In this document: positions 35,585 to 44,759 of the stretch, in pieces | Position numbering within the stretch: position 1 is the stretch's first letter | How the letters are laid out: each line of letters begins with the position of its first letter | Assembly (NCBI RefSeq): GCF_963675165.1 | Contig: NC_087377.1 | Location: 9,193,122-9,257,121 of the forward strand | Source: Halichondria panicea | Taxonomy: Eukaryota; Porifera; Demospongiae; Suberitida; Halichondriidae | Length of the DNA stretch: 64,000 bases | Reading direction: 5' to 3' | Program-made: the position numbers and the translations under genes | The notes under the pieces: generated by a model | Databases searched by the model: none | The model's input: the letters and a program-made list of their open reading frames with translations, nothing else | What the model was told of the DNA's origin: nothing

Positions 35585-36276
35585 AACTTGGACTAGAGTT
35601 CTTTTTTCAATGACATCATTATAAATGAAACGGATATCAATGTTTTACAACTAAATGCGGAATAAGAATACTGATAAATATACTACAATTTACAATTACC
35701 AAGGTTCTTGGTAATTCTGGCGCATGCGTAAACAGATTTCGATTTATATCTGTCTACCCGTTTTGTACTTACCTCGTTTCGCCATAAAGGCTAAAAAAAA
35801 AAAAAAAATGTATACCAGGCCGCCTTTCTCAGCGGCCTGGAATCGAGGCTAAGCTAGAACGTTACTGCTGACAGGCGTTCGCCGCCCTCGGTAGTTATAA
35901 TTATACATGTGAGGTTAAAGGTCATCATAAAAAAGAATATTGGATCATCCTACAATGTGGAGAATATTCTCACTGTATGTGAAGAAGTGCTTACTTGTAT
36001 AAGTGGATGTGTTAGCTGTGGAATTATGAATGAAGGTGAGTTAAACTACATAATTATAGAGGGCAATATGGGATTAATTAGCACCAGTAACAAGCAATGG
36101 CAAGGCCTCTAGCTCTAATTGCAAAAGGCAAAGCCAAGCTCGCCAGTGCTTGTTACGAGTATCCCTGGATGAGTAATAATATTTAATAGGCCAGGCAAAG
36201 TAGATTAATACCGTACTTCTAAATAAGCGCTTTTCCTTTTCGAGACTACCTCGTATACTGCCACGGTACTAAGAAA

Positions 36277-36822
36277 TACTCAGGTACATTAAGGACTAGA
36301 CTGGGACCAGCAATTATTGTTGATTCAGCGAAAACGAAGCTCCGCCCACGATTTTTACTATCAATTGTGCAGTAAAAATGGAGCTTTGCTGCTCTAATCT
36401 TTAGCTCAAATTCCGGAGCATAAAACCTTAGTTTAAGTGTTTACTTTTTAGTGCAGTAGTTAGTTCAAAGCTATATATACAGGCACTACTGTTAGCGCCT
36501 AACAGTGGGATCAGCTAAAGGTGAAATTTTCTAAATAAAGTACTTTTTCAGCTTAATATTTTGCATGTAAAGGCTAATAACTTACTTTTCATTGATCCCA
36601 CTGCTAGGCGCTAACGGTAGTGCCTGTATATAGCTTTGAACTAACTACTGCACTAAAAGGTAAACACTTAAACTAAGGTTTTAGGCTCCGGAATTTGAGC
36701 TAAAGATTGGAGCAGCAAAACTCCATTTTTACTGCACAATTGATAGTAAAAATCGTGGGCGGAGCTTCGTTTTCGCTGAATCAACAATAATTGCTGGTCC
36801 CAGTCCTTAATGTACCTGAGTA
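36277..36822. mobile_element. 546-bp near-perfect palindrome (foldback MITE)
   Basis: Arms of about 230 bp, starting TACTCAGGTACATTAAGGAC, match almost base for base around a ~80-bp centre. The RNA or single strand would form a very long hairpin. I find no convincing target duplication. It may be a young foldback element or an inverted duplication. Confidence 0.75.
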
Positions 36823-38124
36823 GCCAATATGATGGGATAAATTTCCAGGTGGCGCCTTATTAGAAGGGGGCCTCTAGTACGGTAGTAGTTTCTCATCACA
36901 TGGTTTTTGAAAGCCATGAGGTCATTATTCATTATGATAACAGTGCATTACAGAAACAAACATTACATCATCAGAAATTGAACCTTTCGGTTTCTACTGT
37001 ATTAACGTAACTTAAATTAACGCCACGTAACTTATTAATTATAGACCACTCCATTGGCTTTAGTCGTTTCTAACGATCTGCCTCATAATTATGTATTTTT
37101 GTATTATCCATTCTCTCTTACCCTAGATCTGTTGACACCTATTGAAACAGCATTAGAGTTGCTGTCACAAATAAAAGAGTGGTGTCCACCTTCCCTGATA
37201 CCTGTCTGTAGTCAGTTAGTCCAATCAATGGTTGAAATCGAGATCCGAAGAAGTGCAGTTGATTGTGCAGCTCCCTATGTGCATTTTCATTTCTAAATAT
37301 TTTTGCCCACCACAAATACAATGAAAATTTGACGCATGCGCAGACAACTAGTACCAGGCCTGGCCTAACCGTTATAAAAGCGAAAACTCGGCCTGGGATC
37401 GAGGCTAACACGCGTCGTGATAATCGTTTCCAGAGACGTTCTAGTGATCTATCTGACAAACGTTATTGTGTACGTTCTGATTAATCGTTCTGTCTGCGTA
37501 CACACGTCCTGATAATCGTTTCCAGAAACGTTCTAGTAATCGATCTGACAAACGTTCTTGTGTACGTTCTGATAATCGATTTATTCATGTGAATTACATT
37601 GCAAAAATGTTGGCGGATTTGGCATTCCATAAGTAAAGGAAAGGGATTGGAAACGCATTACGTCATATGTCACCATCCTACTTATGGATTGTAGCCTCGA
37701 TTACAGGCCCTCCATTGCGGCGTAAATCGAAGCCACATGGTATAATTATGAGAGCATCTCAAGCTGGAGCCCTAAGCATGTCTAAGCTCATACTGTGGAC
37801 AGTGTAGTTAAAGGATAAGGGCTTCATGATGGCATCCATATCAGTAAAAAAAGCTAGATCTATTTTAGTTACATAATTATAAACTCGACAACAATGTATT
37901 TATTATCTTACTAAACTCCCTTTGTGAGTCTTGACACTAATCATAAGTGTAATACTGTACTCTAAGGGATGTCAATAAATTATATTATATAATGTTTAAA
38001 GTAAGTGGTTGCAAAACTACAGTGTATACACACAAGCAAAAATAAACATGTATATAATTATGTATACTTAATGATGAGGTGACAGGTGAGGTTACTAAAT
38101 GTCTTATGGATGACATTGTTGAAT

Positions 38125-38226
38125 TCATGTCTTCCTAGATGCTTTTGTTTTGTTGAGAGAGAGTGGGATCTGGTTAACGGTTGAGGAGGACTTGCACCTT
38201 TTCTTACGAGCTGTTTGCTTCACATC
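38125..38226 (-). CDS. Possible terminal exon inside the 7-bp-duplication element
   Basis: A strong acceptor (CTTTTTTTAG) is followed by 33 open codons rich in Lys/Arg (DVKQTARKKRCKSS) and a TGA. It could be the last exon of a protein once encoded by the element that contains it, or chance. No family is recognised. Confidence 0.25.
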   Translation of the reverse strand, partial: DVKQTARKKRCKSSSTVNQIPLSLNKTKASRKT

Positions 38227-39018
38227 CTAAAAAAAGACAATTAATTAATCACTTTAAAAAACATGATATAAAAGTTGCTGTAAATCACGAATAGATGCCC
38301 TGATCACTCCAAAATCAGTTGCATACTACATTCTAGCATGAGTACTACAATAATATAAAATACAACATTTTTTACTTAAAGCAGATGGTAACTCACTAAT
38401 CCATGCAATATGAGGCTTATGCTACATATCATACTATAGCTCTATTATGTAAGAACAAGATTCTCTCATGTAACCAATCCATAATACCTTACATTGAGCA
38501 ATAGAGCTTCTGTAAACAACTCACCCTAACTTTCAAGGTTTAAAAACACTTTTTGGGGTGCAATACACCATCCAAACTTTATGGGACCACTACCATTGGA
38601 AAGCTTATGTTTTTATGTACCCAAACAGCTTACTTGATTGGCTTGAACGCTGAAAGAATGATCTTGAAGTCCAAAAATATAGCTCAAAAAACAACAAATG
38701 ACCTTTTGACTAACAATGAATAACATCCGTAAGTAGGATGGTGACACACAAGCTCTGTTGAAAACATTGGTGCACGTGATGCGTTTCCAATCCCTTTCCT
38801 TTACTATCTATGGTGCTTCTAGGCTCGCTTCTAGGTAATTAATGAGCTAGCTAGCTTCATGGCCATAATTTGTATCTATGTTTTGGCAATGGTTTACAGT
38901 GTGCTTGTAGTGTTGTATAAATAACAACAGCTTCACTTCACTTTGAGACAAACTTAGAACCCCACAATTATGGTGCTGAACATTTATTTTTGTCTTTGCT
39001 TATTCTGTAGGTTACATA

Positions 39019-40490
39019 TGGCTGAAGTACCGCTAAAAGAAAGAATATTTTATAGCCGTACTAAGAAAGCTGCGACTGTATGTGAAGTTAACTCAAAAAA
39101 TCGCCCACCCTCATATACAAGCATTGGGATTTGAAAACCGTAAGCACTGCTTGTTCAGCTATTAGAAATGGTACGTTGAGTCAACGACGTGCTGCTGAAG
39201 AATATGGTATTCCTAGGTCCACACTGGGCGATTACTATCGAGGAAGCACTCTTCCTGGTGCCAAAAGTGGCCCAAACAAGTATCTCTCTGATGCAGAAGA
39301 AGCAGAACTGACCAGGTTCTTGATTAGATGTGCCTCTGTTGGCTTTCTTAAAACCAGAAGTAATGTAATTGCAATTGTGCAAAGAGTGTGCGACCGTAAA
39401 GGAGTCAAGACAGTCACTCATGGTTGGTATGAAAGCTTCACAAAGCGACACTCAGAACTAGTTTTGCGAATTCCTGCTAAATTGTCTGTAGCAAGAGCAA
39501 AAGCCACGGATCCAGAAGTTATTTCGAGTTACTTTGACATGTTGGAGAAGGTTCTAGTAGAGTATGACCTTCTAGACACACCAGCACATATTTTTAATGT
39601 TGACGAGACAGGCATGCCTCTGGACCACCATCCTCCAAAAGTTGTTTGCAAAAAAAAGGAATGAAAAATCCTTCATGTATCACGAGTGGAAAAAAGACCC
39701 AAATAACTGTAGTTGCATGTGTCAGTGCTGCTGGTTACTGTACCCCCGATGGTTATCTGGAATGGGAAGTCCATGCACCCTGACATGGCAGCTGGTGAAG
39801 TTCATGGGACGTTGCATGCTTTCTCTGATAATGGGTGGATTGACACTGAGCTTTTCGACGTCTGGTTTAATAACTTATTTCTACGTTATGCCCCTGCTGT
39901 TCGTCGCTATTGATGGATGGACACAGCACACACTATTCACCTGAAACCATCCGTATTGCAGCAAAGCAAAAAGTTATTCTCTTTATTCTTCCCCCTAATA
40001 CTACGCACCTGTTGCAGCCACTTGATAGGGGATTTTCGGTCCCCTTAAAATTCGCTATAGTCATAAATATTTGGCCCAAAATCCAGGCAAGGTGCTCAGC
40101 AGATTCCCGTTTAGCAGTCTGTTTAAGAAGGCGTGGGTTCAGGCACTAACAATGGTAAATGTTCAGTCCGGATTTGAAACAACAGGAGTGTATCCACTTG
40201 ACAGGAGTAAAATCATGCCACCTGAGTATCTTGAGGAAAGCGTTTTGGAAGAAGATGTGGATGGGTTGCCATTTCTGCCATTGTTGACTCCGTCACGAAA
40301 GTCGTACTCCCGAAAAGAAACTGATGTTCCTAGAAAAGAAACTGATGCTTCCAGAAACTACACATATCCAACTGCTGGAAGACCCCTTAAAGAAATTTTA
40401 ACTTACCCTGAGCCAAGCTTCCAACAATCAAGCCGAGAAAGACATCTAGAGTGGCAACATCTTCAGAAGAAAGACAAAAAATGGAATTAA
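39019..40490 (+). pseudogene. pogo/Tigger-type DDE transposase, frameshifted
   Basis: From MAEVPLKERIF a frameshift leads to a psq-type helix-turn-helix (SQRRAAEEYGIPRSTLGDYY), a CENP-B-type DNA-binding region and the DDE_1 core. The three catalytic acidic residues can be found in IFNVDETGM, LLMDGHSTH and HLLQPLDRG, each in a different frame. The C-terminal part FKKAWVQALTM..SGFETTGVYPLDRSK is typical of pogo-like enzymes. At least four frameshifts and a stop make it inactive as written. It could once have mobilised the pogo-type MITEs seen across the window. The termini of its own element are not identified. Confidence 0.85.
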
Positions 40491-40659
40491 AGGAAGTGGA
40501 TAAAACAAGAGAAATTCCGAAAAAAGCAAAATAAGTACATCAGAGAATTAAAGAAAAGTAAGTCCGAATATTACACGTAGATATATTATTATGATTGCTG
40601 TCACAATACAAATTGTCGTGTTCCTTTATACGTCATGCAGTCGTGTACATGTACATAGA

Positions 40660-42581
40660 TCCTCCGGATAACTGGTCAGATACCCTATGTGATACGTATA
40701 CATTCAGTGGCGGTGGTTTTGAGAGTTCTCCTCTTAGTACATGTGAGTTGTCACAATGTATACATGTATATCTACACATGTGGATTGACCTTCTCAATTA
40801 ATTAGTCCAAGCTCACCCAGTGAAAAGCAGTGGAAAAAGTTCTACAACCACCATCAAATCTACACCGTTTAGGACACATGCTGGTGAGTAATGTGCATGT
40901 GCATGTACATGTATATGTGTGAGTCTCATTGTTGTGTTACTACGTGATTCTGGTGTGCATTTATAGGAGTGAGTGTTCAGACTGGGAGAAAGAAGACAGG
41001 TTTGTATTGTGTACATGCATGTATTGTACTTACTGTGTAAAATGCAGCTCCAGACGACCAAGCTCCTGTCGTTGTCGTTGACCCTAAGAGCCTATAGTGA
41101 AAAGCAGTGAGAAAAATGCTACAAGGAACGTAAAATGTATGCGCGTTGAGATACCTACTGGTGAGTGATGCACATGTATGTGTCTCATTGTTGTATTATT
41201 ACGTGAAAAGAAGGCAGGATTGTATTGTGTACATACATGTTATTGCACCAATAAAATGCAGCTCCAGACGACCAAGCTCCTGTCGTTGTCGTTGACCCTA
41301 AGAGCCCAGTGAAAAGCAGCAGGGAAAGTGCTACATGTACAAGGAATGTCAAATCTACGCGCTCTAGAACACGTGCTGGTGAGTAATGTGCATGTGCATG
41401 TACTTGTATATGTGTGGGTCTCATTGTTTTGTTACCACGTGATTCTGGTGTGCATTTATAGGAGTGAGTGTTCAGACTGGGAGAAAGAAGACAGGTTTGT
41501 ATTGTGTACATGCATGTATTGTACTGACTGTATAAAATGCAGCTCCAGACGACCAAGCTCCTGTTGTTGTCATTGATCCTGAGAGCCCAGTGAAAAGCAG
41601 CGGGGAAAGTGCTGCAAGGAATGTCAAATCTACGCCCTTTAGTACACGTGCTGGTGACTCAAAGGCATATAAGGTAAATAATGTATTACTTGTGCAGTTA
41701 CACTCCAGAGGATAATATCATAGAGTTGTATATCATACAGCGGGTAATTTTCGTGGGGTAAGATATTTGTTATGATCGATGCTCTATGAGCATCTTGTTA
41801 TGTATGTCATTGTATCTGTAGGTACACTTTCAAGTATCCAATGAATCATTGCTTGATGACTCAGAAACAAATCCGTGCATTGGGTTAGTGATCTTGGTCT
41901 CTCTCTTTATGCCCTTCAACGTAATGCTTGGCTGTCAGCAAATCATATTTCTGCTGCAAATATGCTGCTCAGAAGAGAATTCCCTCATCAAAACGGACTT
42001 CAAGATACTATGTACTTGCTCGAAAATCTCCAGTGGAGATCGTCAGCTCATGAATTTGTGCAAATAATTCATATTGAAGGATTTCATTGGCCGTGCTTAT
42101 CAAATAAATTATCATCTGATGCAAGTGAAATACAGCTGTATGACAGTCTTCACATAGAACCTGGCCCTACCATTATTGAACAGTCTTGCACGATTCTCCA
42201 TTGTATGAAAGACCTTTTCACAATCCAAGTTGTGAATGTTCAACTTCAGTATACTGGTGATTCTTGTGGTTTGTTTGCCATCGCTATGGCTTATGATTTA
42301 TGTTCTGGTCGAAACCCTTTGAAAATCAGCTACGATGATGAGAGTTCATCTGGAGCGTTGCTTCAACAATCGTGAACTGTCACGCTTCCCACGAGCTGCA
42401 AAAAAAGGGATTGCCCCAAGACAATAGTCGCAAAACGCAGGTTCCTGTATACTGTAGTTGCCGATATTCTGATGTGGAAGTCACATCGAGGTTTGGGGAT
42501 ATGGCGTCATGTGACAGTTGCAGTAAATGGTACCACCAGGATTGCTCAAAAAACATGGTTTTGTATGTCGTGAGCCAGTAG
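40660..42581 (+). CDS. C48 (Ulp1-like) protease plus PHD-finger protein, probably transposon-borne
   Basis: Downstream of the transposase in the same orientation. It starts with linker exons (a 117-base exon repeated up to four times, 40.8-41.67 kb), then from 41820 a C48 cysteine-protease domain: WVSDLGLSLYALQ, IIHIEGFHWPCLSN (catalytic His), LYDSLHI (Asp), and GDSCGLFAIAMA (catalytic Cys). It ends with a PHD finger with YCSC, MASCDSCSKWYHQDC Zn ligands. There is one frame change near 41875, and the reading passes from protease to PHD through another (about 42372). C48 domains cut SUMO-like conjugates. Fusions like this are frequent in cnidarian and sponge repeats. Exact exon limits, and whether it is intact, are uncertain. 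Confidence 0.6.
40807..41673 (+). repeat. Tandem duplication of a 117-base exon with its introns
   Basis: About four copies, 210-283 bp apart. In the clearest copy the exon is 41262-41378, with an acceptor AAAATGCAG before it and a donor GTGAGT after it. Each encodes APDDQAPVVVVDPKSPVKSS then a basic TRNVKSTRSRTRAG-like end. Phase 1 at both ends means any number of copies keeps the frame. The second copy is shortened. The last exon (41543-41673) reads on to AGDSKAYK before a GTAAAT donor. Confidence 0.75.
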
Positions 42582-42726
42582 TAATAATATATTGTTTTTA
42601 TGTTCTTTTTGTAGTCTATTTTGTCTATTTTGTCTGTGTTACCATATAATCGTTGAGGATTAATTGCTCTTATAATAGTTGGAGCGGTTTGGAATCGAGG
42701 CTAATGATGTTGTAACCTGCAATGGG

Positions 42727-43128
42727 GCGTGGCCGAATTTCAATCCGGTAGATTTGTGAGAAAAAAGCGTGGCTAGAAGCGGAAGAGCTGCACCACAGAG
42801 TTTCATATTTTGCATGCAGCTATAGTAGACATAGCGCTAGTTAGCTACTACTAGAAGTTAATCTTAGCTGGATCGTGCCTCCATACTCTAGAGAAGATCG
42901 TTGTGCCGGAAATACATGCAATTGGCTGAATATATGTACTTTCGGCAGCGCTGGAAAGTTAACTCTAACTCCGGAACACAACGTTGGTTGCAAGTCTTGT
43001 TTGGCTCATAGGAACATCACATCAAGAGCTCTATATAGTAGCAAAAATAAATCAATTTGCAAGTGCTGTGTTGGCGTACAAGCGGCCGATTTATCATGGT
43101 GGCTGATCTTCAGTGGTTTACTCTAGCA
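42727..43128 (+). pseudogene. Orphaned copy of receptor exon 1 and upstream region
   Basis: Matches 33430-33865 in reverse. The ATG at 43099 opens MVADLQWFTL exactly as in receptor A, but the match stops after ten codons and a stop follows (AV then TAA). It is therefore a beheaded relic of receptor B's original 5' end. Its promoter-proximal sequence may still be intact. Confidence 0.8.
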
Positions 43129-43496
43129 GTGTAAAACGTGTGCACTGCTTCATAATATATAATGCTCTAGCTAGTATAGATCTAGTATGGATAATTATCA
43201 AGTAATGGTTAGGACTAGGGCCTAGGGGGGGACAAGTTTAAATCGTGGGAGCATCAGTCTATTATTAGTAACCCCTCTCCACTTCTGAATCTAGTCTCGC
43301 GAGCCACGTCTGCTCGGAGACTACACTTAATCATAGATACTATAAATTCTATGACTTAATTAATCCTCCGACAGGGGTTATAAAAGTTTTTGCAAACAGT
43401 GGCCTAAGTATAGGATAGACTACACCTAAGAGTAGAATAATTATGCGTCTATGTAACCTCCGCGGTTGCGGTTAGCCCGAGGCGCATGGTCTATCT

Positions 43497-43501
<5 letters not shown>

Positions 43502-43533
<32 letters not shown>

Positions 43534-43890
43534 GTAAGTATTATAATACTTATTGCAAGTGAGAAGATAAAAGACAAAAGACAAAACAAAAAAACAAACC
43601 AAGAAAAAACAACAAAAACATGTGACATAATTTTATAAAGTTCCTGGGTGAAAACACATGTTTCAGACCGATAGCACCCGGCCTTCTTGAGTTGCTAGGT
43701 CAATAGTGCCAGTGTCTAAGGCCTTCCATGGTGTGGTGGTGGTGAATGACTTCCTAGAGCCTCTGATGCACATAATCTCTGATCTTATGAGGGAGAAATT
43801 TAGCCTACATCTCATCCAATTCAGAGTTGTGCTGTATGTTTTGTCCTGTTTCTCTGCCAGCATTGAAGCTAGTTTCTTGTAGACAATATG
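43502..43890 (-). mobile_element. 5'-truncated poly(A) retroelement insertion
   Basis: Minus-strand insert ending in a 32-base A tail (the T run at 43501-43532). Perfect 15-bp duplication TGGTCTATCTAACTT at 43487-43501 and 43891-43905. The insert opens in mid-ORF (YKKLASMLAEKQ, LNWMRCRLNFSLIRS) and has a stop and 3' UTR before the tail. These are the hallmarks of target-primed reverse transcription by a non-LTR element. The ORF block matches 24080-24660. Confidence 0.85.
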
Positions 43891-43905
43891 TGGTCTATCT
43901 AACTT

Positions 43906-44639
43906 GGACTTCTGCGCATGCGCGAGGCGTGGTTATAAAAAGCCAGGTTTGGTGCGTAGCAACAGAAATTGAATTTGTGCGAGCTGGACGAGCTGGAGAG
44001 CTGTGAGAGACACCAGTTGACAGAAAAAGACAAGAAGACGGCTTCAAAACAACGAAAAAACTTAGTAGAGCTTGTGAAACGCTTGTTGAAGATACTGGAA
44101 AGAACAGACAAGTAAAAAGAACCTAGAACTGACTGCAACACTACAAGAAGAAGAATGAAGCTCTGTGGTGGAGTGGAGGGGGGTATAGAGCAGACTGGAC
44201 CGGCATGGAACCTTAAAAAAAACTCAATAAAAAGTGTCAAGTGATTGCTGAAGTGTTTTTGATGCTTCCTGGCCCCCCTTGCCCATGCCCAACTGGAAAA
44301 AGCAATACAAAGCAACAGTGGACATGGAAAGAATGGATATTGACTGAACAAACTATTGCATTCTGTGTTTTTTATAATGTTTTTGTCATCTTCTTGTCAC
44401 TTTCACTAAAAATGTCATTCCAACTTTTGAGAACTTCCTGCAAATTATTTGTCACTTCCTGTAGAATATGCGCCCATTTCCTGTAGAATTGGCGCCCATT
44501 TCCTGTAGAAATGTAATCTAATGTTTTTAGCCAATCAGACCAATTACAGATGATGTAATGTAGTCTAATATTAGATGTGCTAGACTTATGTGTAGACCTA
44601 CGTCTCCAGCTAGCTAGTGCAGTCAATCTAGTATTAAAG
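43906..44639. other. Non-coding region upstream of receptor B
   Basis: No gene recognised. It presumably holds the promoter of receptor B as now organised. A short repeated motif (CATTTCCTGTAGAA) occurs at about 44460-44510. Confidence 0.35.
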
Positions 44640-44759
44640 ATGGTGCCGGTGGTAAGTGGCCTATTTTGGGCTAAAATTCGTATAGATTATTTAATGTTCC
44701 ACAGGTAATCACCTACTTACTGTTCATGTTAGGGACATTCTTCCTCGTTCTACAGCCAG
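44640..44759 (+). CDS. Receptor B 5' exons: new signal peptide
   Basis: ATG at 44640 (context AAGATGG), four codons to donor GTAAGT, then acceptor TTCCACAG and 55 bases to donor GTATGT. Together they give MVPVVITYLLFMLGTFFLVLQP, a good signal peptide, ending in phase 1 as exon 3 requires. This replaces the receptor A leader. Confidence 0.6.

Larger units (their letters stand above)
34198..35851. mobile_element. 1.65-kb TAGCC-family element carrying a helicase fragment
   Basis: Starts TAGCCTCGACTCCAGCCCC, ends GCGGCCTGGAATCGAGGCTA. Perfect 9-bp duplication AGCTAGAAC at 34189-34197 and 35852-35860. It contains a RecQ-like helicase fragment on the minus strand and a nested 469-bp element. This is the largest member of the family in the window. 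Confidence 0.85.
33958..37631. mobile_element. 3.67-kb element with ~60-bp minisatellite arms, 6-bp duplication
   Basis: Ends TATGGAACGCCAAATCCGCC and the inverse. Arms of about 230 bp contain repeated units of the type AGAACGTTTGTCAGATCGAT and CTGGAAACGATTATCA. AGTAAA flanks both sides (33952-33957, 37632-37637). It carries 34198-35851 in its left arm and the palindrome 36277-36822. No transposase of its own recognised. Confidence 0.8.
33945..38812. mobile_element. DNA element, 7-bp duplication (outermost of a four-level nest)
   Basis: Ends CATAGATAGTAAAGG...GGGATTGGAAACGC, the left one interrupted after 13 bases by the next element. Flanked by GTGCTTC at 33938-33944 and 38813-38819. Net length without nested material is about 1.19 kb. 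Same family as 25336-26883. Subterminal TAAGTAGGATGGTGAC boxes occur near both ends (37670-37687 and 38729-38746). Confidence 0.8.

Noticed and set aside
44241-44486. Open frames on both strands near 43.9-44.6 kb
   Set aside because: No domain text, no consistent splice sites, composition like the surrounding non-coding sequence.
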